Assembly: GCF_048323675.1 (NCBI RefSeq)
Contig: NZ_JBLWFK010000006.1
Location: forward strand, 124,001-188,000
Direction: 5' to 3'
Length of the DNA stretch: 64,000 bases
From: Mangrovimicrobium sp048323675
GTDB taxonomy: Bacteria > Pseudomonadota > Gammaproteobacteria > Pseudomonadales > Halieaceae
Below, piece by piece: positions 36,201 to 45,407 of the stretch. The translations under genes and the position numbers were made by a program. The notes under the pieces are model-generated. The model saw nothing but the letters and a program-made list of their open reading frames with translations, was not told the origin of the DNA and did not search any database. Numbering within the stretch: the first letter of the stretch is position 1; each line of letters opens with the position of its first letter.

Positions 36201-36802
36201 TCGTCGTATTCGATGACGCTGATCAGTTGCGGCACGTAACCGCCCAGTACCGCGTCGATGGCAGCGTCGAGGTAATCGATGCTCGCCACCAGCACCCGGG
36301 CTTCGGTCTCCGCCATGATATCGACATGGTTGCGCACCGGCGCACTGGTTTGCAGGGGTACGTAGACGGCGCCGAGGCGAATGCTGGCCAGGATGGCCTT
36401 GGCATAGTCCGGGCTGGTGAAGCCGAGGATACAGACAAAATCACCATTGCGGACGGCAAAGCGCTCGTCGCGGTGCCAGGCTGCCGCGAGCGCGCCACCC
36501 TGGGTCCATAATTCCCGGTAGGAAACGGTGTCAAAGCGCGGCAGCAGTTCCAGTCGCCGGCGGCCGCTCGCGGGGTCCTCCACCAGTTCGCGGGCCCGCA
36601 TGCCCAGGGCGGGGCGATCAGCGTAACCCTCCATGACCGTCTGCACGATCTCGGCCAGGTTCAGGCCGGGCCGGGTTTTCGCCCGCACCACCTCTTCCAG
36701 GGGGAATGCGGCGGCGAGTTGCGGGTCGTTTGCCGCTTTCTCTGTCGCCGCCTTGATCATCTGGCGTTTGACGTCATCGTCGAGGTCGGTGCTTGAAGCC
36801 AT
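33275..36802 (-). CDS. Carboxylic acid reductase (adenylation-carrier-reductase)
   Basis: The 1175-aa protein has the three-part architecture of bacterial carboxylic acid reductases. An adenylation domain spans about 1-650 (A3 motif LFYTSGSTGTPKGAMF at 258-273). A carrier domain at about 655-735 has the phosphopantetheine Ser694 in DLGGDSLSALEF. A thioester reductase follows from about 785 (NADP loop LTGATGFLGRF at 789-799; YNLSK active-site pair). It reduces a free carboxylic acid to the aldehyde with ATP and NADPH, and needs a phosphopantetheinyl transferase, which is not in the window. It is convergent with the DUF2236 gene and lies downstream of the thiolase/hydratase pair after a terminator. 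It could supply aldehyde or alcohol for wax esters, or reduce a catabolic acid. Confidence 0.93.
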   Translation of the reverse strand: MASSTDLDDDVKRQMIKAATEKAANDPQLAAAFPLEEVVRAKTRPGLNLAEIVQTVMEGYADRPALGMRARELVEDPASGRRRLELLPRFDTVSYRELWTQGGALAAAWHRDERFAVRNGDFVCILGFTSPDYAKAILASIRLGAVYVPLQTSAPVRNHVDIMAETEARVLVASIDYLDAAIDAVLGGYVPQLISVIEYDERDDDQRERLAQARKRLADAGCDSAIETLAGLVAAGHDLPEVPLYAPAEGEDPLAALFYTSGSTGTPKGAMFPQSLSRNTWLGCFPTPVITLSFMPMAHLVGHGYMVLTLGNGGTSYCAPKADLSTLFEDLSLARPTMASLVPRVCELFYHRYLGEFDRRIAGGGDPEAIAVELKTQMREQTLGGRLVSVGCGSASLAPATYEFMESMLGLHMSIGYSSTEIAGGTVLVDWKVQRPPVVDYRLDDVPELGYFKTDKPHPRGELLVKSSVFVPGYYKQPALNAEKFTADGYFRTGDVMAELGPDHLVYLDRRNNVQKLSQGEFVAVAKLEALYSHAQEIRQIYIYGTSERAYLLAVVVPSEDLAAQLAAGGAAADSVKVAIRGALRRVADAEELNGYEIPRDFIVETEPFSLANTLLTEVGKHQRPNLKARYSDELEALYDRLAQEQVDELRVLRHSGAELPRAEAVTRALCAILGISPEEVELSDGFADLGGDSLSALEFSRLLEDIFAVEVPVGAIINPAGSLAQVVEAIDSELDASGRRTTFAAVHGKDARTIHAADFRLDKFISADILAAAADLPRPAVEVNTVLLTGATGFLGRFLALSWLERLAETGGKLILVARGSDAADARRRVVAAIDTDPELRGHFDALAAEHLEVVAGDLGAPGLGLDDATWQRLAESVDLIVHCGAHVNHRLPYKQLFPANVNGTAELLRLAITGRLKRFNYVSTLGVSVLCAGHAVDEDGDIRAQAPAGDIDESYANGYNLSKWAGEVLLREAHEQFDLPVAVFRPGMILAHSRYRGQLNVPDMFTRLLYSLAVTGVAPPTFYAEDLSGGRPAGRYEGFAVDFLAEAITGIGASATSGYASYNLSSPARQGVGLDEFVDWMIGAGCAIQRLDSYAAWLQHFETAMHALPEDRQQHSLLALLSPYARPQSTQMGSQLPSARFSAAIRAGDGDIPSLSSAMIEKYIADLRYIGLL

Positions 36803-36869
36803 GGCGGGATATCCTGCTTATAAGATTATTCGAGTGCAGGAAATCATATCGAGCCGACCACACCAATAC

Positions 36870-36885
36870 AACCAACTGGTTAGTT
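36870..36885. promoter_or_regulatory. Imperfect palindrome upstream of carboxylic acid reductase gene
   Basis: AACCAACT and GGTTAGTT form 8-bp half sites with 6 of 8 complementary positions and no spacer, about 70 bases before the start at 36802. It is a candidate TetR-type operator for the reductase gene, which follows a terminator and so must have its own promoter here. Confidence 0.35.
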
Positions 36886-36911
36886 TTATTTGGCGAGGTG
36901 AAATTCCGGAC

Positions 36912-36938
36912 AAAAAAAGGGAGGCACATGTGCCTCCC
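36912..36938 (-). terminator. Intrinsic terminator after enoyl-CoA hydratase gene
   Basis: A perfect 20-bp palindrome (GGGAGGCACA followed by its complement) is followed on the minus strand by seven T residues. It lies 51 bases past the hydratase stop and isolates the thiolase-hydratase pair from the carboxylic acid reductase gene. Confidence 0.9.
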
Positions 36939-36988
36939 TCGATGAATCGGCGCGACACCGCAAGGCGCGCGCCAGTCTCCTTGAACGT

Positions 36989-37891
36989 TTACTTGCCCTT
37001 GTTGAAGAACGCGCCCACCAGTTGCTTGGCTTCCGGGGTCACGGTCAGCGTGCACAGGCCGCGGGTCTCGATCACCAGCGCGGTGTCGAAGTCCACGCGC
37101 AGGGCCTGTACCGCGCAGTCGAGGATCTTCGCCGGCGCCGGCCACTTGCCCTGGGTTTTCTTGTAGAGCATGGCCGGGGCCAGCTGGATCAGCTGGGCCA
37201 CGGCGGGGGCCTTGTCGTTGCCGCCGGGAATGCTGAAACCCTTGACGTCCCAGGGTTTGGTAGCGGCCGCCGCGTTGTCGCGGTTGGCGAGAATCCAGGC
37301 CTTGGCCCGGGGCAGCAGTTCCTCGACGCTGTCGACGGTCTCGTCGATCAGGCCGGCTTCCAGCGCCTGCGCCGGGGTCATGCGGGTGCCTTCCAGCAGG
37401 AAGGGCAGCGCCTTTTCGAGGCCCAGCATACTCACACTGCGCACGATGCCACCGGCGCCGGGCAGCAGGCCGAGGCCGACTTCCGGCAGGCCGAGGGCGA
37501 CGCTGTCGTCGTTCCAGGCGATGCGGTGGTTGCAGGCCAGGCAGACTTCGAAGCCGCCGCCCAGCGCCGCGCCATTGATCGCCGCGACCACCGGTACCGG
37601 CAGTTTTTCCAGTGCACGGAAATCGGCCTTCATGCCCTCGATCATGTCGAAGAATTCCTGCAGCCCCTCTTTCTCCACGGCGAGGATCTCGTTGAGGTCC
37701 GCGCCGGCGAAGAAGGTTTTCTTGGCGGAGGCGAAGACCACACCGGCCAGCCCCTCTTCCGCCTGCAGCTTCGCCACGGCACTGCTCATTTCCGCGCGGT
37801 ACTCCGCGCTCATGGAATTGACCTTGGCGTCCAGGTCCATGGTGATAGTGACGATGCCGTCGGCGTCTTTCTCGTAGTTGAATCCGCTCAT
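36989..37891 (-). CDS. Enoyl-CoA hydratase, matching the N-terminal half of FadJ
   Basis: The 300-aa crotonase-family protein keeps both catalytic glutamates (Glu115 in GGGFEVC, Glu137 in GLPEVGL). It aligns along its full length with residues 1-300 of the FadJ-like enzyme at 27646-29817, including the extra region after residue 190 (AKAWI...PWD.KG..IPGG) that ordinary 260-aa hydratases lack. It ends in GAFFNKGK exactly where the multifunctional protein continues FFQMNRINSG into the dehydrogenase domain. It is thus either a truncated FadJ that survives as a stand-alone hydratase or the ancestral half. It lies 18 bases after the thiolase gene with a GGAGGAC ribosome-binding site, and a strong terminator follows. 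Confidence 0.92.
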   Translation of the reverse strand: MSGFNYEKDADGIVTITMDLDAKVNSMSAEYRAEMSSAVAKLQAEEGLAGVVFASAKKTFFAGADLNEILAVEKEGLQEFFDMIEGMKADFRALEKLPVPVVAAINGAALGGGFEVCLACNHRIAWNDDSVALGLPEVGLGLLPGAGGIVRSVSMLGLEKALPFLLEGTRMTPAQALEAGLIDETVDSVEELLPRAKAWILANRDNAAAATKPWDVKGFSIPGGNDKAPAVAQLIQLAPAMLYKKTQGKWPAPAKILDCAVQALRVDFDTALVIETRGLCTLTVTPEAKQLVGAFFNKGK

Positions 37892-37909
37892 TGCTCTATG
37901 TCCTCCGGC

Positions 37910-39118
<1,209 letters not shown>

Positions 39119-39288
39119 AGGAATTCCCCATTGCTATTCCGAGGTGGCGCCCATGATGCGGCAGCGCCGCGGTGGCGGCAATGATGGTGCCGTGAATAAA
39201 AATTGACAGTAGCGTACACCGCAGCGCCCTTTATTGCGGGAGACCGGCCCCAGCGAGGACTTGCAGGCCCCGCTGCCGGGCCGCTCGA

Positions 39289-40272
39289 TCAGGGCACCAG
39301 CACCGCGGCGCCGGTGAAGCGCCCGGCACGCAGGTCATCGAGGGCCGCGTTGGCCTGCTCCAGCGGGTAGGCATGCACCGTGGTCTCGATGGGGATTGCC
39401 GCCGCCAGCGGCAGGAATTCCTCGCCGTCCCGGCGGGTGAGGTTGGCGATCGATACCACTTCGCGCTCACCCCAGAGGATGTCATAGGGGAAGGAGGGAA
39501 TATCGCTCATATGGATGCCGGCGCAGACCACCCGCCCGCCACGGCGCACCGCGCGCAGGGCCCGGGGCACCAGTTCCCCCGCCGGGGCGAAGATGATCGC
39601 ACCTTCCAGTGGTTCCGGGGCGGGGGCCGCCGAATCGCCCGCCCATACGGCCCCCAGCGAGAGCGCGAACTGCTGTGCTTCAAAATCGCCCTCGCGGGTA
39701 AAGGCGTACACCCGCTGGCCGTGATGGCGGGCGACCTGGATCAGGATGTGCGCGGCGGCGCCAAAGCCATAGAGAGCGATGCTGCCGCAGTCGGCGACCC
39801 GGCGGTAGGCGCGATAGCCGATCAGGCCCGCGCAGAGCAGCGGCGCCGCCTGCCGGTCATCGAAGCCCGGCGGGATGGGGAAGCAGTAGCGCGCGTCCGC
39901 GACGGTGTATTCGGCAAATCCGCCGTTGATCTGGTAGCCGGTGTAGCGGGCCTCATCGCAGAGGTTCTCGCGCCCGCGATCGCAGTACCAGCAGTGGCCG
40001 CAGCTCCCGCCCAGCCAGGGCACGCCGAGGCGCTGCCCCGGCGCAAAGCCCTCCACCCCGGCGCCCAGCGCGGTGACTTCGCCGACAATCTGGTGGCCCG
40101 GGATCACCGGCAGGGTGGGCTCGGTGAGGTCGCCGTCGACCACGTGCAGGTCGGTACGGCAGATGCCGCAAACAGTCACCCGCAACTGCAGCTGGCCGGG
40201 GCCGGGTTGCGGCACCGGCACATCGCGCAGCGCCAGCGGCTGGCCCACTGCGTCGAACACCATGGCTCGCAT
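39289..40272 (-). CDS. Zinc-dependent alcohol dehydrogenase
   Basis: The 327-aa medium-chain dehydrogenase has the catalytic zinc ligand in VCGICRTD and GHQIVGEV. The structural zinc site is GGSCGHCWYCDRGRENLC, with four Cys in CxxCxxC-x7-C spacing. The nucleotide fold region is IALYGFGAAAHILIQVARHHG; the loop GFGAAAH resembles the AdhA-type GxGxxxH. I chose the ATG at 40272, with an AGGAG site 6 bases away, over an upstream TTG at 40287. The gene is divergent from the cyclo-ligase-like gene and not closely linked to the thiolase operon. It could oxidise alcohols or reduce aldehydes made by the carboxylic acid reductase, which is inference. Confidence 0.9.
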   Translation of the reverse strand: MRAMVFDAVGQPLALRDVPVPQPGPGQLQLRVTVCGICRTDLHVVDGDLTEPTLPVIPGHQIVGEVTALGAGVEGFAPGQRLGVPWLGGSCGHCWYCDRGRENLCDEARYTGYQINGGFAEYTVADARYCFPIPPGFDDRQAAPLLCAGLIGYRAYRRVADCGSIALYGFGAAAHILIQVARHHGQRVYAFTREGDFEAQQFALSLGAVWAGDSAAPAPEPLEGAIIFAPAGELVPRALRAVRRGGRVVCAGIHMSDIPSFPYDILWGEREVVSIANLTRRDGEEFLPLAAAIPIETTVHAYPLEQANAALDDLRAGRFTGAAVLVP

Positions 40273-40473
40273 AAGCATCTCCTGCAAGGATATCCGCTTG
40301 CCTGCCAGCGACCATAAGCCGCCGGCTTGTGGCCGGTCAATTCCCCGGGGGCGGCATTCCGCGCACCGCGGCCAGGGAAGCCGCCAGACAGCGGAATCCT
40401 GACCAGATGGACAGGTTTTATTGGTATACCTTTTGCAAAAGTTTTGTAGATATTATTCAAGGGGAGCCAAAGC

Positions 40474-41247
40474 ATGACCAGTGGGACGACCGTTCGCGAG
40501 GGACGCTGGAGCGGCCGGCACAGCGCCAAGGACGCCCTGCGCCAGCGCGTCTGGGAAACCCTGGAACGCGAGGGATACGCTGTGGGCAACCCGTTCAGCG
40601 CCATCCCGGACTTCGTCGGCGCCGAGGTCGCGGCCCTGCAACTGGCCATGCTGCCCTTCTGGCAGTCGGCAAACATCGTCAAGTGCAACCCCGACCGCGG
40701 CCAGGGCTGGGTACGGCTGCAGGCACTAAAAGAGGGCAAACGGGTGTACACCCCGGTGCCTGAACTGACTGCGGACTTCCCCTTTATCCACCTCGACCCG
40801 TCAGTGCTGCGCGCCCGCGGCATCGCCTTCGATGACGTTATGTACTCGGAGGGCGCCCTCGCCCACGGCGAGCGCGTCGAGTTCGAGGCCATGGCGCCGA
40901 TGGACATCTGCGTGGTCGGCTGCGTCGCTGTCAGCCCCGCCGGGGGGCGCACCGGCAAGGGCGCCGGCTTTGCGGACCTGGAAATGGGCATCTTCCGCGA
41001 ACTGCAACTGCTCGCCCCGGACACGCCGGTAGTGACTACCGTGCACGAGGCCCAGGTGGTCGCAGATGAAGACATCGTCATGCAGGCCCACGACACGCCG
41101 CTGGACTGGATCATAACCCCCGCGCGTGCCATCGAAACCCGCTCGCCCTACCCGGCCCCCGGGGCACTCGACTGGAGCGCGGTGCAGCCCGACCAGTTCA
41201 CCGCCATCCCCTTCCTCAGTGCCCTGCGCGCGAGGCTCTCGGCCTGA
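40474..41247 (+). CDS. 5-formyltetrahydrofolate cyclo-ligase family protein
   Basis: The 257-aa protein belongs to the MTHFS-like family. It has the R-VW--LE start, the block NPDRGQGWVRLQALKEGKRVYTPVPEL near residues 72-98, and the glycine-rich substrate and nucleotide region GGRTGKGAGFADLEMG at about 156-171. It also has HEAQVV and DTPLDWIITP at the end. The longer length than E. coli YgfA (182 aa) fits the plant and bacterial MTHFSD-like subgroup, whose exact role is less certain than true cyclo-ligase. A GGGGAG ribosome-binding site precedes the ATG. It is followed almost directly by a queuosine-precursor-transporter gene, which is transcribed together with it. Confidence 0.8.
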   Translation: MTSGTTVREGRWSGRHSAKDALRQRVWETLEREGYAVGNPFSAIPDFVGAEVAALQLAMLPFWQSANIVKCNPDRGQGWVRLQALKEGKRVYTPVPELTADFPFIHLDPSVLRARGIAFDDVMYSEGALAHGERVEFEAMAPMDICVVGCVAVSPAGGRTGKGAGFADLEMGIFRELQLLAPDTPVVTTVHEAQVVADEDIVMQAHDTPLDWIITPARAIETRSPYPAPGALDWSAVQPDQFTAIPFLSALRARLSA

Positions 41248-41306
41248 GCAGCGCGGCCGACAGCCCCCACCACGGCCTGCCCGCGCGGGAGCTGAAGTTC
41301 ATCGTC

Positions 41307-41933
41307 ATGCTCACGGTGTTTATCGCCTGCATGAGCTTTATCAACGTGGTCAGCGCCAAGCTGTGGACCGTGGCCGGGCTCACCATCTCCGGCGGCATCA
41401 TGGCCTACTGGCTGACCTTTCCGGTCACCGACGTGGTCGGGGAAATCTTCGGCCGGCGCCGCGCGCAGCTGGTGGTCTGGCTGGGCTTCGGCGCCAACGT
41501 GCTGGTGCTGCTCATGTCCCAGCTGGCGGTCGCGTTGCCGCCGTCCCCGATCTACCAGGACCAGGCCGCCTTCAGCACCGTACTCGGTGCGGTACCGCTG
41601 ATCGTCATCGCCTCGCTGGCTGCCTACCTGGTAGCCCAGACCCACGACGTCTGGGCCTTCGAATTCTGGCGGCGGCGCACCAACGGCCGCCACCTGTGGT
41701 TGCGCAACAACCTCAGCACCGTAGGTTCGCAGTTGCTCGATTCACTGGTCTTCAACGGCATCGCCTTCTGGCTGTTCGCCGAGCAGCGCATGCCGCTGGC
41801 TGATTTCATCACCATGACCGTCGGCTACTGGGCCTTCAAGGTCGCCATCGCCATCTGCGACACCCCGGTGGTCTACGCCCTGGTCTACTGGCTGCAACCC
41901 GCCTCGGCCCGAACGGAGCGGCGGGAGGACTGA
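41307..41933 (+). CDS. Queuosine precursor transporter family (YhhQ/DUF165)
   Basis: The product has about six hydrophobic helices and the DUF165 signature near the N-terminus: SAKLWTVAGLTISGGIMAYWLTFPVTDVVGEIFGRRRA, with the acidic DxxxEIFG loop. YhhQ of E. coli takes up preQ0 and preQ1. The start is not certain. The ATG at 41307 is in the middle of the first hydrophobic helix and has no spaced ribosome-binding site. The frame stays open upstream to about 41245, directly behind the preceding stop, with only CTG-type codons, so the true start may be a rare codon. It is probably co-transcribed with the cyclo-ligase-like gene. Confidence 0.8.
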   Translation: MLTVFIACMSFINVVSAKLWTVAGLTISGGIMAYWLTFPVTDVVGEIFGRRRAQLVVWLGFGANVLVLLMSQLAVALPPSPIYQDQAAFSTVLGAVPLIVIASLAAYLVAQTHDVWAFEFWRRRTNGRHLWLRNNLSTVGSQLLDSLVFNGIAFWLFAEQRMPLADFITMTVGYWAFKVAIAICDTPVVYALVYWLQPASARTERRED

Positions 41934-42128
41934 TTGCCGACCGGTCGCGCAACGCGACGCCCGATGTCCGGTATGGGGAAGGGATGTCCAGATGGCATTC
42001 GAACCTTTCATTGCTGACCAACCGTCAACTCCCTAGACTCCAGTGATTCATTGCGGACCTCCCGCCCGTGCGTGGTCTGCACTGGTGCGGACACCCATAC
42101 CAATAACAGAAAGGGCGCAGGCAAGCCT

Positions 42129-43310
42129 ATGGCACTCAAGCGACGGCGTTTCCTCGGCAACACTGCAACCGCCCTGGCGGGCACCCTTCTCTACCCAGGA
42201 GCATCGCGCATGGTCTTTGCCAACGACTTCGACACCTCGCTCAGCAACGCACTGTCGGGCGGCCTGCCCGCGGAAAAGGACCTCGTCTTCCCCGGCCAGC
42301 CGGAAAACCCGGAAATGCGCGAGAGCGTCAACATCTGGCTGTTCGCGGAGGACGGCAGCTTCGCCTTTCCGCGCATGGCGCTGGAGGCGGAGGCCTGGTC
42401 CTGGGACAAGCGCATGTACGACTCCAACTTCGCCTTCGCCGGCGGCCGGGTAATGAAAAGCTTTGGCTGGGGAGCCGTGCCCTCGCCGATTGACGACCGG
42501 GGCCAGCCCGCCGTGTTCGGCGGCGGGCCGCTGACCTTTCGCTGTATCGAGCCTTTCAAGCGCTGGTTGGTGAGCTTCGACGGCGAGGTTGTCGACGGCG
42601 ATGTCAGCCAGCAGATGGATCGCAGCTTCGGCAAGACCCCCGAACTGGTACCCGTGCGGATGGAAGCCGAACTGGAAATGGTCACCCCCGCCTGGGTGCA
42701 GGACCGCGCGCCGGAGAAGGTGGCGCAGATGTCCCGCCAGGACCAGCTCAACGCGGAATTCATGGGTGTCGGCTACCGCTTCGAACACCTGTTCCGCGGC
42801 GACGGCGAGCTGAGCGTCGCCGGCGGCCCGAACAAGCCCTTCCGCAGCGTCGGCTCGCGCATTCACCGCCAGAGTGTTCGTCCCTCCACCACGCTCGCCA
42901 ATGACTGGCTGGGCCACTGCTGGCAGTCCGCGGTGTTTCCCGATGGCCGCGCCTTCGGCTGCTGTGCCTATCCCAACAGCAGCATGGACGGCTGGACCTA
43001 TAACGATGCCTACGTCTATCTCGATGGACAGATGCACGTGGCGCGCATGGTCAAAACCCCCTGGCTGGATAAACTGCTTGCCGAGGGCGACGACTGCAGC
43101 CTGGAACTGGAATACAGCGGCGGCAGGATTCGCATCGGCGGCAGAACCACGCTGACCACCTTTACCCTGATGACCGAGGGCCCGATGGCCGGCTTCGCCC
43201 TCAACCAGACCGGCGCCTGGTACAGCTGGGACGACCAGCGGGCCATCGGCATGATGGAGCGTTCCAGCAGTTTTGAGGTGCTGGGCGGGCTTCCCGGACA
43301 GGGCGCCTAG
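42129..43310 (+). CDS. Tat-exported protein of unknown function
   Basis: From the chosen ATG at 42129 the 393-aa product has a twin-arginine signal (KRRRFLGNTATALAGTLLYPGA) and should be exported folded, perhaps with a cofactor. The mature part is rich in beta-type segments with many Trp (ALEAEAWSWDK, SFGWGAVPSPID, WLGHCWQSAVFPDGRAFG). It vaguely recalls the two-lobe lipocalin-like families typified by hydroxyneurosporene synthase and AttH, which often occur with steroid or lipid genes. I cannot assign a function. The upstream in-frame ATG at 42051 lacks the signal arrangement. Two further exported proteins follow on the same strand. Confidence 0.7.
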   Translation: MALKRRRFLGNTATALAGTLLYPGASRMVFANDFDTSLSNALSGGLPAEKDLVFPGQPENPEMRESVNIWLFAEDGSFAFPRMALEAEAWSWDKRMYDSNFAFAGGRVMKSFGWGAVPSPIDDRGQPAVFGGGPLTFRCIEPFKRWLVSFDGEVVDGDVSQQMDRSFGKTPELVPVRMEAELEMVTPAWVQDRAPEKVAQMSRQDQLNAEFMGVGYRFEHLFRGDGELSVAGGPNKPFRSVGSRIHRQSVRPSTTLANDWLGHCWQSAVFPDGRAFGCCAYPNSSMDGWTYNDAYVYLDGQMHVARMVKTPWLDKLLAEGDDCSLELEYSGGRIRIGGRTTLTTFTLMTEGPMAGFALNQTGAWYSWDDQRAIGMMERSSSFEVLGGLPGQGA

Positions 43311-43472
43311 GCGCCCCAGCACAGCCCTGCACGGGAGCCTGGCCGCCGGAGTCGACTGACCAAAGCCAGGGGTTCCACAAAAACGTTGCCGCCTGAAGTC
43401 GAACTCCCGCCCCCCATTTTGCTAGCGCGACTATACTCCACTCCCGATAACCACCGGTTCCGCGAGCACCAC

Positions 43473-45362
43473 ATGCCAAACTGCCTGCTGCGCAAACGCG
43501 CCCTCGCTGTACTGATTTTCCTGCCGCTATTGCTCACCGGGTGCCAGAAAGCCGGGGACGAGAGCACCAGCGCGGCGCCAGCCACTCTCCCGCGGGCAGC
43601 CGCCCCGACTGAACCGGCACAAGAAGCGCCGTCTTTCGCCGATATCATCTATACGGGGGGACCGATTCTTACCATCGACGAGGCCCTGCCGGACGCAGAA
43701 GCTGTCGCGACAAGAGAAGGCCGCATTATCGCCGTGGGTACGCTGCAGGACATGGTCAATCTGCGAGGCCCGGACACTGCGACCTATGACCTGCAGGGCA
43801 ACACTCTCCTGCCGGGCTTCGTCGACAGCCACGGCCACACCATCATGGGCGGGCTGCAGGCGCTCTCCGCCAACCTGCTGTCGCCACCGGATGGCGCGGT
43901 CACCGACATCGACAGCCTGGTGCAGAAGCTCAGGGACTGGGCCAGCGACAACGCCGACACCGTCAAGACCGTGAATCTCATCGTCGGCTTCGGCTACGAC
44001 CAGTCGCAACTGGCAGAACTGCGCCACCCGACCCGCGACGACCTGGACAAGGTATCCACCGAGGTGCCGGTACTGATCATCCACCAGTCCGGCCACCTGG
44101 CCTCGGCAAACTCGCAAGCGCTGGAGATCATGGGCTATACCGCAGCCACCCCCAATCCCGAGGGTGGCGTGATCAGGCGCGATGACCGGGGCAATCCCAA
44201 CGGGGTGCTCGAGGAAATCGCCTTTTTCCTCGGCGGCAGCAAGGTCATGGGCAATGTCGGCGAGGAGGGCCTGCTGGCCTTTGCCAAAGCGGGCGCCGGG
44301 ATGTGGGCCAGCTACGGCTACACTACCGCCCAGGAAGGGCGCGCAACGCCCGCGGTTCTCCAGGCCGCGATCAAGGCCGGCCAGCAGGGCCTGTACCCCA
44401 TCGACCTGGTGGTCTATCCCGACGTATTGATCAACCGTGACATCATCCTGGAGAAAGCATCCCCGGAATATGTCGACCATGTTCGCGTCGGCGGCGCCAA
44501 GCTCACCATCGACGGTTCGCCCCAGGGTTTCACCGCACTGCGTGACCGGCCCTACTACGATCCGGTGGGCGACTACCCGCCGGGCTACAAGGGTTATTCC
44601 GCGGCGACCATGGACCAGGTCGTCGACGCGATCGACTGGGCCTTCGCCAACGGGATACAGATACTGACCCACGCCAATGGCGAGGGCGCCTCGGACATGC
44701 TGCTCTCGGCCATCGATGCCGCTACGGAAAAGTACGGCCCCGCCGACCGGCGCCCGGTGCTGATCCACGGCCAGTTCCTGCGCCCCGACCAGGTGGATTC
44801 GATCAAGCGCCTGGCGGTGTTTCCCTCGGTGTTCCCCATGCATACTTTCTACTGGGGCGACTGGCACCGCGACCACACCGTGGGCCCGGTCAACGGCGAC
44901 AACATCTCGCCCACCGGCTGGCTGGTTGAGCGCGGCATGCAATTCGGCACCCACCACGACGCACCGGTAGCGCTGCCGGACAGCATGCGGGTGCTCGACG
45001 CCACCGTAACCCGGCGCACGCGCTCCGGGGATATCCTCGGCCCCGCCCAGCGGGTGGACGTCATGACCGCGCTGAAGGCGATGACCCTCTGGCCCGCATA
45101 CCAGCATTTCGAGGAGCACGACAAGGGTTCGATCAGCGTGGGCAAGCTTGCGGATTTCGTCATTCTTTCCGGCAACCCGACACAAATTGACCCGGAATCA
45201 CTGGATACCCTGCGTGTACAGGCTACCATCAAGGAGGATACGGTCATCTATCGCGCCTCCGGGGAGCAAGGCACGCTGGGCTTCCACAGCGATTTTCCAC
45301 CCGGCGCACGGATGGCGACCGGCTACCAACTGCTGCACAGTACTGAAGATGCCATCCACTGA
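43473..45362 (+). CDS. Amidohydrolase-family lipoprotein (YtcJ-like)
   Basis: From the ATG at 43473 the protein has 629 aa. The signal peptide ends in a lipobox LLTGC (Cys24), so it is a lipoprotein. The mature part is an amidohydrolase of the YtcJ/AepA type: the N-terminal strand TIDEALPDAEAVATREGRIIAVG, the metal-binding HxH in GFVDSHGHT, a His in VLIHGQFLRPDQ, and a late Asp in HHDAPVALPDS. Members hydrolyse amide bonds of diverse small molecules, usually with unknown natural substrate. It lies between a Tat-exported protein and an outer-membrane protein gene; all three are exported. Confidence 0.88.
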   Translation: MPNCLLRKRALAVLIFLPLLLTGCQKAGDESTSAAPATLPRAAAPTEPAQEAPSFADIIYTGGPILTIDEALPDAEAVATREGRIIAVGTLQDMVNLRGPDTATYDLQGNTLLPGFVDSHGHTIMGGLQALSANLLSPPDGAVTDIDSLVQKLRDWASDNADTVKTVNLIVGFGYDQSQLAELRHPTRDDLDKVSTEVPVLIIHQSGHLASANSQALEIMGYTAATPNPEGGVIRRDDRGNPNGVLEEIAFFLGGSKVMGNVGEEGLLAFAKAGAGMWASYGYTTAQEGRATPAVLQAAIKAGQQGLYPIDLVVYPDVLINRDIILEKASPEYVDHVRVGGAKLTIDGSPQGFTALRDRPYYDPVGDYPPGYKGYSAATMDQVVDAIDWAFANGIQILTHANGEGASDMLLSAIDAATEKYGPADRRPVLIHGQFLRPDQVDSIKRLAVFPSVFPMHTFYWGDWHRDHTVGPVNGDNISPTGWLVERGMQFGTHHDAPVALPDSMRVLDATVTRRTRSGDILGPAQRVDVMTALKAMTLWPAYQHFEEHDKGSISVGKLADFVILSGNPTQIDPESLDTLRVQATIKEDTVIYRASGEQGTLGFHSDFPPGARMATGYQLLHSTEDAIH

Positions 45363-45407
45363 CTTTTCGCAATCACGCCCGGACACGGACACTGCCAGAG
45401 CTAAACC

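Noticed and set aside
33275..36802. Non-ribosomal peptide synthetase reading of the 1175-aa gene
   Set aside because: No condensation domain is present and the order adenylation, carrier, reductase with these motifs is that of carboxylic acid reductases.
42051..42128. Longer start for the Tat protein
   Set aside because: The extra residues would bury the twin-arginine signal inside the protein.
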